DNA of 33,952 nucleotides from positions 1-33,952 of the forward strand of contig JAMOTA010000028.1 in the NCBI GenBank assembly GCA_027068435.1, read 5' to 3'. The stretch comes from Sulfurovum sp. (lineage in GTDB: Bacteria > Campylobacterota > Campylobacteria > Campylobacterales > Sulfurovaceae). A program made the position numbers and the translations under genes. Under the pieces are notes generated by a model. The model searched no databases. It saw only the letters and a list, made by a program, of their open reading frames with translations, and was not told the origin of the DNA. This document shows positions 24,929 through 33,827 of this stretch, piece by piece; position 1 is the stretch's first letter, and each line of letters begins with the position of its first letter.

Positions 24929-25171
24929 ATGAAAAAATCACAGCCTATACGAATGTGCATCGCTTGTCGTAATAGATACCCACAAAATAGTTTAATACGA
25001 TTAAGACAAGTAGAGAGCGATGTAGTTATCTCTGATGGAAAAGGAAGAAGTTTCTACCTTTGTGATACATGCAGTACAAATGAAAAAAAAATCAAAGGCT
25101 TAGTGAAACGTTTTAAGCAAGACAAGGAACGGTTTATTAAGCTTTTAAAGGAGTTAGTCAATAATGGATAA
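24929..25171 (+). CDS. ylxR: YlxR/RnpM family RNA-binding protein
   Basis: 80 residues, DUF448. Marks of the family are RMCIACRNRYPQNSLIRL, GKGRSFYLC in place of GRGAYLC, and the cluster of basic residues at the C terminus. In Bacillus this protein (also called RnpM) binds RNA and modulates RNase P. It almost always sits directly before infB, as here, with an 8-base overlap. ATG 24929 has no Shine-Dalgarno; a second ATG (24953) would remove the first 8 residues but also lacks one. Confidence 0.9.
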   Translation: MKKSQPIRMCIACRNRYPQNSLIRLRQVESDVVISDGKGRSFYLCDTCSTNEKKIKGLVKRFKQDKERFIKLLKELVNNG

Positions 25172-28010
25172 AGTTAAAATCCAAGAAATAGCGGATGAAG
25201 CAGGATTGTCAAATGGAGATTTACTAGAGAAAGCTAAGGAATTAGGTTTCAATGTAAAAGCAGCAAATAGTACTATTAGTATGGAAGATGCTGGTGTTCT
25301 CGTAGATTACGCTATCAAAGGTACGTTACCAAAAGGTTTTCAAAAACCAGGTATTAAAAGAAAAATTACTATGGTAAGAAAGAAAATTGAAATAGTGGAG
25401 AAAAAAGTGGTTGCTGAAGATACAGCTAAAGAAGTTACAGAGACTAAAGAAGTTGTTGAAGCTAAAGAAGTTCCAGTAGAGACTAAAGAGGTTGTAGAGA
25501 TTAAAGTAGAAGCGACTGAAGAAGTAAAAGAAGAGACAACAACTCCTGTAGAGACAGCAGAAAAAACAGAAGCAGTTGAAGTAACCCAAGTAGTAACTAA
25601 AGAAGAAATTGTTGATGAGAAAATTGTTGATGAAAAAAATAGTGATGAAAAAGTTGCTAACGAGGAAGAATCTAAAACGGAAATAGTTGAAACTGTAGAA
25701 GTTGAAGAAGAAAAACCTGTTGTTAAAGAAGTAAAGAAACGTAAAGGTATCTCTGTTGTTAGTAAAAATGTAGAGTCTAGTATTAAAGTAGTAAGTGCTA
25801 ACAACAATGATGCAGATAAACCAAAAAGAAGAGTCCTTTCTCGTACAGGTATCAAAATTGTTAGAAAAGCAAAACCTGCACCAATAAGAGCTGGACGTAG
25901 AATATCTATGGGTGATCAAACACCATATATCTCTAAAAAGAAACCAAAGAAAATAGCAGAAGCTAGAGAGAGTGGTGAAAAGTTAGATATCTTAAATCAC
26001 AGTAGTATGGGTGGTGAGATAAGTTCTGGTTTTGGTGAAGAAGAAGTAGTACTTTTAGACTTTTCTGATAAAAATATTTATGAAGAGATGATGCGTCAAG
26101 AGCAGAAACGTAAAGAAGAGATGAAGAAAAGAGAAGCTGCAAATGGTGGACCAAATAAAGGAAGACAACCTTTCCGTCCTCAACAAAGACGTTCATTGAA
26201 GCGTGGTGGTAAACGTAAGAAGTATGTAAGAGAAGAGAGTACAGAAGTAGTAACATCTGTAGAGATACCAGAAAATGTAAGAGTTTATGAGTTTGCTGAA
26301 AAAGTAAACCGTTCTGTAGGTGAAGTTGTTGGTTGCCTATTTGCTCTTGGTATGATGGTAACTAAAAATGACTTCCTCAATAAAGATGAAATAGAAATTC
26401 TTGCAGAAGAGTTTGAAGTAGAAGTAACAACAGTTAACCCACTTGATGAGCTTGACTACTCTGATGCTTATGATGCTATCGAAGATATAAACAGTGAAGA
26501 GAGACCACCAGTTATTACTATTATGGGTCATGTTGACCATGGTAAAACTTCACTTCTTGACAAAATTCGTACAGCTAAAGTAGCAGCAAAAGAAGCAGGT
26601 GGAATCACGCAACACGTTGGTGCTTACCAAGTAGAAAAAAATGGTAAGAAAATCACTTTTGTAGATACACCAGGTCACGAAGCCTTTACAGAGATGCGTG
26701 CTAGGGGTGCTCAAGCAACAGATATCGTTATTATCGTTGTTGCAGCAGATGATGGAGTAATGCCACAGACAAAAGAGGCTATTGCACATACAAAAGCAGC
26801 AGGAGTACCTCTTATTGTTGCTATCAATAAAATGGATAAAGAGTCTGCAAATCCAGATAATGTTAAGTCACAACTAGCAGAGATAGGTGTGATGGCTACT
26901 GATTGGGGTGGAGAGTATGAGTTTGTTCAAGTATCTGCACATTCAGGTATGGGTATTGATGATTTGCTTGAAACTATTCTTTTACAAGCAGAAGTGATGG
27001 AGCTTAAAGCTGATGCTTCTAGAACTGCCAAAGCAGTAGTAGTAGAAGCATCTCTTGAAAAAGGTTTTGGACCAGTTGCAAATGTTATTATTAAGAATGG
27101 TACATTAAATGTTGGTGATAATGTTATCGTAGGTAAGACTTATGGTCGTATTAAAGCTATCAAGCTTGATGATGGTAGAAGTGTGAAAGCTATTGGACCA
27201 AGTACACCAGCTGCTATAGTAGGACTTAATGAAGTACCAGGTGCAGGTGAAGAGCTTGTAGTTATGGGTACAGACAGAGAAGTACGTGAATTGGCTGAAA
27301 AAAGAGCAGAGTATGACAGAGCAAAACAACTCTCTCGTAGTACAAAAGCTTCTCTTGATGATCTATCTGCACTTATTGCAGAGGGACAACTTAAATCGTT
27401 ACCTATTATTATTAAAGCAGATGTTCAAGGTTCACTTGAAGCGATTAAAGGTTCTTTAGAAAAACTAAGAAATGAAGAAGTTAAAGTAAACATTATCCAC
27501 GAAGGTGTGGGTGGTGTTACAGAAAGTGATCTTACTCTAGCTGATGCATCAGAACACGCTGTAGTTCTTGGATTTAATGTTAGACCAACAGGTGCAGTGA
27601 AGAAGAAGTCAAAAGAGTTAGGTATTGAGATCCGTTCTTATGCTATTATCTATGATCTTCTTGATGATGTTAAAGCGATACTTGGTGGTATGATGAGTCC
27701 TATTATTACTGAAGAGGTTACAGGTCAAGCTGAAGTACGTGAAACATTTGTTGTAGCTAAAGTCGGTACGATTGCTGGTTGTAAAGTGAGTGATGGTAGT
27801 ATCACAAGAAACTCTAAAGCAAGACTTATCCGTGATGGTGTGGTTGTATATGAGAGTAAAATCTCATCTCTTAAACGTTTCAATGAAGATGCTAAAGAGG
27901 TTAAAAATGGTTACGAGTGTGGTATCATGCTTGAGAACTTTAATGACATTAAAGATGGTGATGTTATAGAGACATTTAAAGATGTTGAAGAACAAGTGGT
28001 AATGGACTAA
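25164..28010 (+). CDS. infB: Translation initiation factor IF-2
   Basis: 948 residues. An IF2_N domain lies at residues 1-50 or so, then a long charged linker rich in Val, Glu, Lys and Thr with repeats of the type ETKEVVE, a second IF2_N-like segment near residue 375, and the GTPase: G1 GHVDHGKTS at residues 456-463, G3 VDTPGHEAF, G4 NKMD. Domains II to IV complete the C terminus. It places initiator tRNA on the ribosome. ATG with AAAGGAG upstream, inside ylxR. The linker is longer than in many species and looks low-complexity. Confidence 0.96.
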   Translation: MDKVKIQEIADEAGLSNGDLLEKAKELGFNVKAANSTISMEDAGVLVDYAIKGTLPKGFQKPGIKRKITMVRKKIEIVEKKVVAEDTAKEVTETKEVVEAKEVPVETKEVVEIKVEATEEVKEETTTPVETAEKTEAVEVTQVVTKEEIVDEKIVDEKNSDEKVANEEESKTEIVETVEVEEEKPVVKEVKKRKGISVVSKNVESSIKVVSANNNDADKPKRRVLSRTGIKIVRKAKPAPIRAGRRISMGDQTPYISKKKPKKIAEARESGEKLDILNHSSMGGEISSGFGEEEVVLLDFSDKNIYEEMMRQEQKRKEEMKKREAANGGPNKGRQPFRPQQRRSLKRGGKRKKYVREESTEVVTSVEIPENVRVYEFAEKVNRSVGEVVGCLFALGMMVTKNDFLNKDEIEILAEEFEVEVTTVNPLDELDYSDAYDAIEDINSEERPPVITIMGHVDHGKTSLLDKIRTAKVAAKEAGGITQHVGAYQVEKNGKKITFVDTPGHEAFTEMRARGAQATDIVIIVVAADDGVMPQTKEAIAHTKAAGVPLIVAINKMDKESANPDNVKSQLAEIGVMATDWGGEYEFVQVSAHSGMGIDDLLETILLQAEVMELKADASRTAKAVVVEASLEKGFGPVANVIIKNGTLNVGDNVIVGKTYGRIKAIKLDDGRSVKAIGPSTPAAIVGLNEVPGAGEELVVMGTDREVRELAEKRAEYDRAKQLSRSTKASLDDLSALIAEGQLKSLPIIIKADVQGSLEAIKGSLEKLRNEEVKVNIIHEGVGGVTESDLTLADASEHAVVLGFNVRPTGAVKKKSKELGIEIRSYAIIYDLLDDVKAILGGMMSPIITEEVTGQAEVRETFVVAKVGTIAGCKVSDGSITRNSKARLIRDGVVVYESKISSLKRFNEDAKEVKNGYECGIMLENFNDIKDGDVIETFKDVEEQVVMD

Positions 28011-28409
28011 ATGACACACGAAGAGATAAAACGTCATAGGGTAGAGTCTGTACTTAAAGAGCTTCTACCTGAGGCTTTTTCAACTTTAAACGATGAACGT
28101 ATCAACAGTTTAACCGTTACAGATGTAAAGTGTTCTAAAGGACGCTCAAATGCTAAAGTTTATTTAGATAAATCATTTTTAAATGCTAAAGAGCAAGGTG
28201 AAGCACTTAGACAACTGCGTAAAGTTGGAGCTCATCTTCAGAACCACTGTAAACAGAGTGAAGGGTGGTTTAAAGCACCTATTTTTACTTTTGAGTTTGA
28301 TGAACAGCTTGAAGAGGTAAGTCGTATAGAAGACCTTTTTAAGCAGATAGCAGGGCGTAACAGTAAAAAAGAGGCAAGTGAGATAAAGGATAGTACAGAT
28401 GAATCTTGA
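28011..28409 (+). CDS. rbfA: Ribosome-binding factor A
   Basis: 132 residues. The N-terminal helix (HRVESVLKELLPEAF), the VTDVKCSKGRSNAKVYL strand segment and the KQSEGWFKAPIFTFEFDEQLEE C-terminal part match RbfA. It binds the 30S subunit and helps 16S rRNA maturation, notably in the cold. ATG directly follows the infB stop and no ribosome site is obvious, so it is probably translated by coupling. It overlaps rimP by 11 bases. Confidence 0.92.
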   Translation: MTHEEIKRHRVESVLKELLPEAFSTLNDERINSLTVTDVKCSKGRSNAKVYLDKSFLNAKEQGEALRQLRKVGAHLQNHCKQSEGWFKAPIFTFEFDEQLEEVSRIEDLFKQIAGRNSKKEASEIKDSTDES

Positions 28410-28830
28410 TGTGCAAATAGCAAAAATTATAGAAGCCAATGGTGCCGCGTTATATGATACTGAGGTAGTAACTGAGTTTGATGAAACTATCTACCGTGTA
28501 CTTATTACAAAAGTAGGTGGCATAACTCTTGACCTTTGTGCGACTATCTCTCATGAACTCTCTCCTTTTTTAGATGTTCATCCTCCTATGAGTGAAAGAT
28601 ACCGTTTAGAGGTAAGCTCTCCAGGGATAGAGAGAAAACTTAGTAAACCTGTACATTTTCAAAATGCTGTGGGTGAAAAAGTTAAAATCAAACTAGGTGA
28701 AGGTGACAAACTCAAAGGTCTACTTAAAAGTGCAGACACTAAAGGGATTGTTGTTGAAACTAAACAAGGTGATGAGAGTTTCAGCTATGGAGAACTCAAC
28801 ACTTGTAAAACATACTTTGATTGGAATTAA
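28399..28830 (+). CDS. rimP: Ribosome maturation factor RimP
   Basis: 143 residues, usual length. Signature segments are CATISHELSPFLD, YRLEVSSPGIERKL and the SH3-like C-terminal domain (KVKIKLGEGDKLKGLLKS). It assists 30S assembly, in the same step as RbfA. In most bacteria rimP precedes nusA-infB; here, as in other Campylobacterota, it follows rbfA. The ATG lies inside rbfA. Confidence 0.92.
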   Translation: MNLDVQIAKIIEANGAALYDTEVVTEFDETIYRVLITKVGGITLDLCATISHELSPFLDVHPPMSERYRLEVSSPGIERKLSKPVHFQNAVGEKVKIKLGEGDKLKGLLKSADTKGIVVETKQGDESFSYGELNTCKTYFDWN

Positions 28831-28863
28831 ACAAATTTAAAACTTGTAGGTGAAATAATATAA

Positions 28864-29874
28864 ATGACAAATGAATTTTACATACAACTAGCACTAAACA
28901 AAGCTTGGGAGTACCAAGGGTTAACATACCCTAACCCTGCTGTTGCTGCAGTGGTAACGCTTGATGGCAAAATCTTGGCTATTGAAGCACACAAAAAGGC
29001 AGGAACTTCACACGCTGAAGTTTTAGCACTTATCTCTGCTTATGAGACGCTCTCTGGTTCTAAAGTAGATTTTGACCCTTTAAATGCTGAACTTTCTCAC
29101 AACTTTCTTTTAACCTTACCTAAAAACTTCTTTTCCAAATGTAGTATTTATGTTACGCTTGAACCATGTTCTCATAAAGGTAAAACACCATCTTGTGCTA
29201 CTTTGTTATCTAAATTACAGTTAACGAATGTAATTATAGGTATAAAAGACCCTATAGTGGGACATGATGGTGGTATCAGTATTGTAGCCAAAGGTCTTCT
29301 CCCTCCAACTATTACAATTGGCGTACTTGAAGAGGAGTGTCAAGCCCTCCTAGAACCTTTTATGATATGGCAAAATAGGGCTTTTGTGTTGTTTAAGTTG
29401 GCACAAACTTCAAATGGTCGTATAGGTGGTGGGTACTTAAGCTCTAAAAGTTCTTTGAGACATGTTCACAAGTTAAGAGACGCTTGTTCAAGCATGCTTA
29501 TAGGTGGCAATACCGTAAGAGTAGATAGACCTACTTTAGATTGTCGTTTTATAGAAGCAGATGCACCCAAGATTATTATCTATTCTAAAGAAGATAATTT
29601 TGATAGAGATATACCTCTGTTTAAAGTTGAAAATAGGGAAGTAGAGGTGGTAGATAATTTAGATTTTTTAGATAAACCATCACTAATTTTAGTAGAAGGG
29701 GGAGAAGGAATGCTCAAAGCATTACAAAAAAAGATAGATTGGATGTTAATTTATCAGATACCTAAGCTCTCTACACATCAATTATCCTATAATACTACAA
29801 TGAATTTAGCATTTTTACATACAGCTAAAAAAGATATAGACTTAATGATATGGAGCAGACAAATTGGGCATTGA
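28864..29874 (+). CDS. ribD: Riboflavin biosynthesis deaminase/reductase RibD
   Basis: 336 residues, bifunctional. The N-terminal deaminase has zinc ligands in SHAEVLAL and EPCSHKGKTPSC. The C-terminal reductase starts near residue 175 (FKLAQTSNGRIGG) and has GGNTVRVDRPTLDCR and LVEGGEGML. It converts the early pyrimidine intermediate of riboflavin synthesis by deamination and then NADPH reduction. The family's usual Met-Ser-Leu-Asp-Gly reads Gln-Thr-Ser-Asn-Gly here. ATG with AGGTGA about 12 bases upstream. The end overlaps the methyltransferase gene by 11 bases. Confidence 0.92.
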   Translation: MTNEFYIQLALNKAWEYQGLTYPNPAVAAVVTLDGKILAIEAHKKAGTSHAEVLALISAYETLSGSKVDFDPLNAELSHNFLLTLPKNFFSKCSIYVTLEPCSHKGKTPSCATLLSKLQLTNVIIGIKDPIVGHDGGISIVAKGLLPPTITIGVLEEECQALLEPFMIWQNRAFVLFKLAQTSNGRIGGGYLSSKSSLRHVHKLRDACSSMLIGGNTVRVDRPTLDCRFIEADAPKIIIYSKEDNFDRDIPLFKVENREVEVVDNLDFLDKPSLILVEGGEGMLKALQKKIDWMLIYQIPKLSTHQLSYNTTMNLAFLHTAKKDIDLMIWSRQIGH

Positions 29875-30601
29875 AAAACTAGTAAATAAAGAAGAGAAAC
29901 AAGAGAAAATCGTAACGATGTTTGATGACATTGCTTCAACCTATGATAGAGCTAACAGAGTTTTAAGCATGGGTATAGATATACAGTGGCGTAAAAAAGG
30001 GTGTGATAAAGCTTTTGAAATACTAAATAAAAAAGCCTTAGGTCAAGTAACAGACGTTGCTACAGGTACAGGAGATTTACTTGTCTACTGGAGAGAACAA
30101 GCTGCTAAAAATGGTGTAACTATAGAAAAATACGTTGGTGTTGACCCTTCAGTAGGGATGCTAGATGTAGCACGAGGAAAAGTGGATTTTGCAGAGTTTA
30201 TAGAGGGTAAAGCACAAACCTTGCCTATTGATGATGAGAGTACAGATGTTATCTCTATCTCTTATGGTATTCGTAATGTAGTTGACCGTGTAGAGGCACT
30301 ACAGGAGTTTCATAGAGCTTTAAAATCTAATGGTATCGTAATGATACTAGAGTTTACTAAGCAAGAGAGAAGTGGCATAATAGATAAAGTAGTAGATTTT
30401 GGGATGAAAAATATACTTCCACGTGTTGGAGGCTTTATCTCTAAGAATTATGAAGCGTATAAGTATCTTCCTGAGTCTATAGAGGAGTTTCTTACTACTG
30501 AAATGTTAGCAAAAGAGCTTGAAGAAGCAGGCTTTGAGATGAAATATACAAAATCGTTCTCTATGGGAATTAGTACACTTTTAGTTGCACAAAAAAAATA
30601 G
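29864..30601 (+). CDS. ubiE: Demethylmenaquinone methyltransferase (UbiE/MenG)
   Basis: 245 residues, class I methyltransferase. The SAM loop is DVATGTGDLL, and other UbiE marks are FDDIASTYDRANRVLSMGID, SYGIRNVVDR, ILEFTKQ and the C-terminal SFSMGISTLLVAQK. In Campylobacterota the quinone is menaquinone, so the likely reaction is the final C-methylation of demethylmenaquinone; ubiquinone synthesis is not expected. TTG start at 29864 with GGAG 8 bases upstream, inside ribD. Confidence 0.92.
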   Translation: MGIEKLVNKEEKQEKIVTMFDDIASTYDRANRVLSMGIDIQWRKKGCDKAFEILNKKALGQVTDVATGTGDLLVYWREQAAKNGVTIEKYVGVDPSVGMLDVARGKVDFAEFIEGKAQTLPIDDESTDVISISYGIRNVVDRVEALQEFHRALKSNGIVMILEFTKQERSGIIDKVVDFGMKNILPRVGGFISKNYEAYKYLPESIEEFLTTEMLAKELEEAGFEMKYTKSFSMGISTLLVAQKK

Positions 30602-30620
30602 TAAGAATTAAAATTTATAA

Positions 30621-30650
30621 AAGGTGTTGTCAGGAGATAAACACCTTACA
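30621..30650. repeat. Hairpin in the xseA leader, REP-like
   Basis: AAGGTGTT (30621-30628) pairs with AACACCTT (30640-30647) across 11 bases that contain AGGAG. On the minus strand the 5' side reads TGTAAGGTGTT, which shares TGTA-GGTG with the REP-like unit at 4030-4050. No T-run follows. It ends just before the AGGG ribosome site of xseA and could affect its translation. Confidence 0.45.
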
Positions 30651-30659
30651 AGGGTTAGT

Positions 30660-31916
30660 ATGTCTCAAACCATGATAAGTGTCTCCTCACTCAATACAAA
30701 AATCAAATCACTTCTTGAAGCTACATTTATGCATATTTTAGTGGAGGGTGAAGTCGCTTCTGTTACTTACGCTACATCAGGGCATGTTTACTTTTCAGTA
30801 AAAGATAAAGAGAGTTCTATCAAGTGTGTAATGTGGCGTTCTGCTGTCTCTAAACTAAAGTTTCTCATAGAAAAAGGAATGCATATTGTCATAGAAGGTT
30901 CAGTAGGTGTTTATACCCCTAGAGGTGAGTATCAATTTCATGTAGTCAATGTAGAACCTTATGGTAAGGGTGCTTTAGCGTTAGCCTATGAGCAACTTAA
31001 AGAACGACTTAAAGCTAAAGGCTATTTTGATAGTAGTCAAAAAAAAGTTATCCCTAAACATATAAAAAAGATAGCTCTTGTCACAGCTAAAGATAGTGCA
31101 GCACTTCATGATATGCTAAAGATTATAGAGAAACGCTGGGCATTAGTGGAAGTGACTATCGTTGATACTTTAGTACAAGGAGAACAAGCAACTTCTCAGA
31201 TAGTAAGAGGTTTAAAGTATGCAGATAGTTTAAATGTTGATGTCATCGTTGTAGGAAGAGGGGGAGGTTCTACAGAGGACTTATGGTGTTTCAATGAAGA
31301 ATCAGTAGCTGATACACTTTTTAATCTTACTACACCTGTTGTTAGTGCTGTTGGTCATGAAGTAGATGTATTGATAAGTGATTTTGTGGCAGATTTAAGA
31401 GCCCCAACCCCTAGTGCAGCCATAGAGATGATACTTCCTGATGTTAAAGAGATACTCTATACATTAGATGAAAGTATAGATAGATTTAAACAACACATAA
31501 ATCAGAAGTTATACCATAGCATAAAAGAGGTGCAACGTCTTGAAGAGGTACTTTTACGTACTTCTCCTTCAAGACAACTCCATGAGTCTAAGCTAGAGTT
31601 TCAACGTCTTGAAGAGGAGTTTGGTCGTCTTATAGATTATAAACTAGAGCGTTTTTCCTCTTTACTTCCTGAACTTCAAAAGAACTTTAAACAAAATATA
31701 CATTTTATCTTACAACAAAAGTCACAGTATGCAAGCCATAGTATGCAGAAGATAGAGATAAATAACCCTCAGTTACAGTGTCGAAAAGGCTGGGCAAAAG
31801 TTTCACAAAATGGTGAGTCTATAGAGTTAAATAAAATAAAAATAGAAGAAAAATTTATATTGGAAAATGCTTCTATAAAATTAGAGGCTCTTTGCTTAAG
31901 TATAAAAACAGTATAG
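30660..31916 (+). CDS. xseA: Exodeoxyribonuclease VII large subunit
   Basis: 418 residues from ATG 30660, which has AGGG 5 bases upstream; the frame is open to a GTG at 30624 that lies inside the leader hairpin. The N-terminal OB fold reads VEGEVASVTYATSGHVYFSV. The nuclease domain has VTAKDSAALHDML, VGRGGGSTEDLW, SAVGHEVDVLISDFVADLRA and PTPSAAIE. A long coiled-coil region follows. It degrades single-stranded DNA to acid-soluble oligonucleotides together with XseB, whose gene is not in this window. Last gene of the long plus-strand run. Confidence 0.93.
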   Translation: MSQTMISVSSLNTKIKSLLEATFMHILVEGEVASVTYATSGHVYFSVKDKESSIKCVMWRSAVSKLKFLIEKGMHIVIEGSVGVYTPRGEYQFHVVNVEPYGKGALALAYEQLKERLKAKGYFDSSQKKVIPKHIKKIALVTAKDSAALHDMLKIIEKRWALVEVTIVDTLVQGEQATSQIVRGLKYADSLNVDVIVVGRGGGSTEDLWCFNEESVADTLFNLTTPVVSAVGHEVDVLISDFVADLRAPTPSAAIEMILPDVKEILYTLDESIDRFKQHINQKLYHSIKEVQRLEEVLLRTSPSRQLHESKLEFQRLEEEFGRLIDYKLERFSSLLPELQKNFKQNIHFILQQKSQYASHSMQKIEINNPQLQCRKGWAKVSQNGESIELNKIKIEEKFILENASIKLEALCLSIKTV

Positions 31917-31934
31917 TACAAGATTAAATACCAA

Positions 31935-31952
31935 ACTACTTTAAGAAGTAGT
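31935..31952. promoter_or_regulatory. Hairpin between xseA and the EAL gene
   Basis: ACTACTT (31935-31941) and AAGTAGT (31946-31952) form a perfect 7-bp stem over TAAG. It is not followed by a T-run but by ACGGAAATTATATAC, which could hold the -10 of the next gene. It is an operator or weak terminator candidate. Confidence 0.35.
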
Positions 31953-31980
31953 ACGGAAATTATATACTTGGATTTAAGAT

Positions 31981-33753
31981 ATGGAATTTCTTCAGATAAT
32001 AGACACCGATACTCAATTTAACAATATTTTCATTTATCTCTCTATAATACTGTTTTTTTTAACATTTTATCTTATAAGGCGTAAAAATAAGATAGAACAA
32101 GAAGTAAACAAAAAAGTAGAAGTATTAAAAAAAGCTTTTGATATTTCTGAAGAATCAATTTTTATATTATCTGATAAATATAAAATTATTTATGCCAATA
32201 AAACAATGAAAAATTTACTTAATCTAAATAAAAAAACTACTTTTGATATTATGCCTAAAATAAAAGTTAAAAAAGAGTGGGAATCATTAGATACTTTTGT
32301 ATCAAATATTACAAAAAGTAGTAAAGAGAAAAGTTTTACATTTCCTAGATCTAAATTACGAATAAATAATACAAAAAAAGAGATACCTATTAACCTTTTT
32401 ATTAACAGTTCAACTGATTATAATGTTGTTACTATTCAAAATTTAACAAAAGAGTATGAGCAAAAACTCAACAAGTATAGACATAAACTTACCCTGCTAC
32501 CAAATAAATTTCAAGCACTTATGGATTTAAATGCTATTTACTCTAAAATGCATTTAGGTCAAACAAAACTAGCTGTAGTGATGATTAGTATAGATAACTT
32601 TTCTCAACTTAGAGCTATTATAGGATACGAACAGGCTAATGTTATTCTTGTCAAATTTGCACGGTATTTAGAAACATTTGTAGATAAAACCTCTATTAAT
32701 GCGTATCATACTTGCCACAATAACTATCTGCTTACTATTTTAAATGAAGATTCGCAGAAAAATATTTTACTCTTGTGTCAAAATATTCAAAAAGAGTTAG
32801 GACTTTTTTACAAACTAGATAGTATCAAGTTACATTTGAGTGCATCTATTGGTGTGAGTATTTATGCTCAAACAGGATCATCGCAACAACTTTTAGACAA
32901 TGCTTATAAAGCATTAGCAGAATCAGAAAAAAAAGGTTTTGGTCGTTTAACTATTTATGAAACTAAAAAACTTAACAGTAAATATACAGAATTAGAACTT
33001 TACAATAGTGTACATGAAGCCATAGATAAAAATGAATTTATCGTCTATTATCAGCCTATTATAGATGTAAAAGCAAAAAAGATAGTAGCAGCAGAAGCAC
33101 TCATTCGATGGATACATCCAGAGTATGGGTTTATCCCTCCTGATGTGTTTATCCCTATTTTAGAGAAAACGGGTTTTATTGTAGACTTGGGAAGATATGT
33201 TTTAGAAGAGGTATTTACTCAGCAAAAACGTTGGGAATCATTTGGATTTAAAGAAGTCCAAGTAGCTATCAATATGTCACTCTTTGAGATAGAGACAGAG
33301 GGCTTTGTAAAGAATGTAGAGCATAAACTCAAAGAGCATAAACTTAACCCTAAACTTATAAAGTTTGAAATCACAGAGGGTGCAGCGATGAAGAGTGAAA
33401 AAGTAGTACTTAAACAACTCATGGCACTAAAGAGTTTAGGTCTTTCCATCTCTCTTGATGATTTTGGAACAGGATATACCTCTTTCTCTTACTTAAAAAA
33501 ATTCCCTGCAGATATTTTAAAAATTGACAAATCCTTTATTGACCATATTATAAAAAATGAAGAGGATCAGAGGATTGTAAAAGCGATGATAGAACTTGGT
33601 CATAATTTAGGTATGAAAATCATAGTTGAAGGAATAGAGACAAAAGAGATGGTAGAGATGATAGCCTCATACGGCTGTGACTACATGCAAGGATACTTCT
33701 TCTCAAAACCTCTACCAGTGTTTGAGTTTCAAGAGTTGTTGAGAAAGCGTTAG
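31981..33753 (+). CDS. Membrane c-di-GMP phosphodiesterase with degenerate GGDEF and intact EAL
   Basis: 590 residues. One membrane helix at about residues 15-35 and a coiled stretch precede a PAS-like domain (about 45-155; AFDISEESIFILSDKYKIIY). A GGDEF domain follows (about 160-320), but its active site reads CHNNY (245-249) instead of GGDEF, and no I-site RxxD precedes it, so it cannot be a normal cyclase. The EAL domain is intact: EAL at 372-374, NMS, EITEG, DDFGTGY near 493, and VEGIE. It should hydrolyse c-di-GMP, with the PAS and dead GGDEF domains as sensors. Targets such as motility or biofilm are inference. No clear ribosome site precedes the ATG. Confidence 0.9.
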   Translation: MEFLQIIDTDTQFNNIFIYLSIILFFLTFYLIRRKNKIEQEVNKKVEVLKKAFDISEESIFILSDKYKIIYANKTMKNLLNLNKKTTFDIMPKIKVKKEWESLDTFVSNITKSSKEKSFTFPRSKLRINNTKKEIPINLFINSSTDYNVVTIQNLTKEYEQKLNKYRHKLTLLPNKFQALMDLNAIYSKMHLGQTKLAVVMISIDNFSQLRAIIGYEQANVILVKFARYLETFVDKTSINAYHTCHNNYLLTILNEDSQKNILLLCQNIQKELGLFYKLDSIKLHLSASIGVSIYAQTGSSQQLLDNAYKALAESEKKGFGRLTIYETKKLNSKYTELELYNSVHEAIDKNEFIVYYQPIIDVKAKKIVAAEALIRWIHPEYGFIPPDVFIPILEKTGFIVDLGRYVLEEVFTQQKRWESFGFKEVQVAINMSLFEIETEGFVKNVEHKLKEHKLNPKLIKFEITEGAAMKSEKVVLKQLMALKSLGLSISLDDFGTGYTSFSYLKKFPADILKIDKSFIDHIIKNEEDQRIVKAMIELGHNLGMKIIVEGIETKEMVEMIASYGCDYMQGYFFSKPLPVFEFQELLRKR

Positions 33754-33827
33754 TAGGTATAGTTGTAAGAAGTAAAGAGGTTACAAAAGTTTTATTTTAG
33801 AGTGCAACACGTTCAACTTTAAGTAGA

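Noticed and set aside
25326-25919. Long minus-strand reading frames (up to 197 codons) opposite the infB linker
   Set aside because: They are shadows of the Glu/Lys/Val-rich linker; their products are runs of Phe, Tyr, Ser and Thr with no domain, and they lie wholly inside a clear infB frame.
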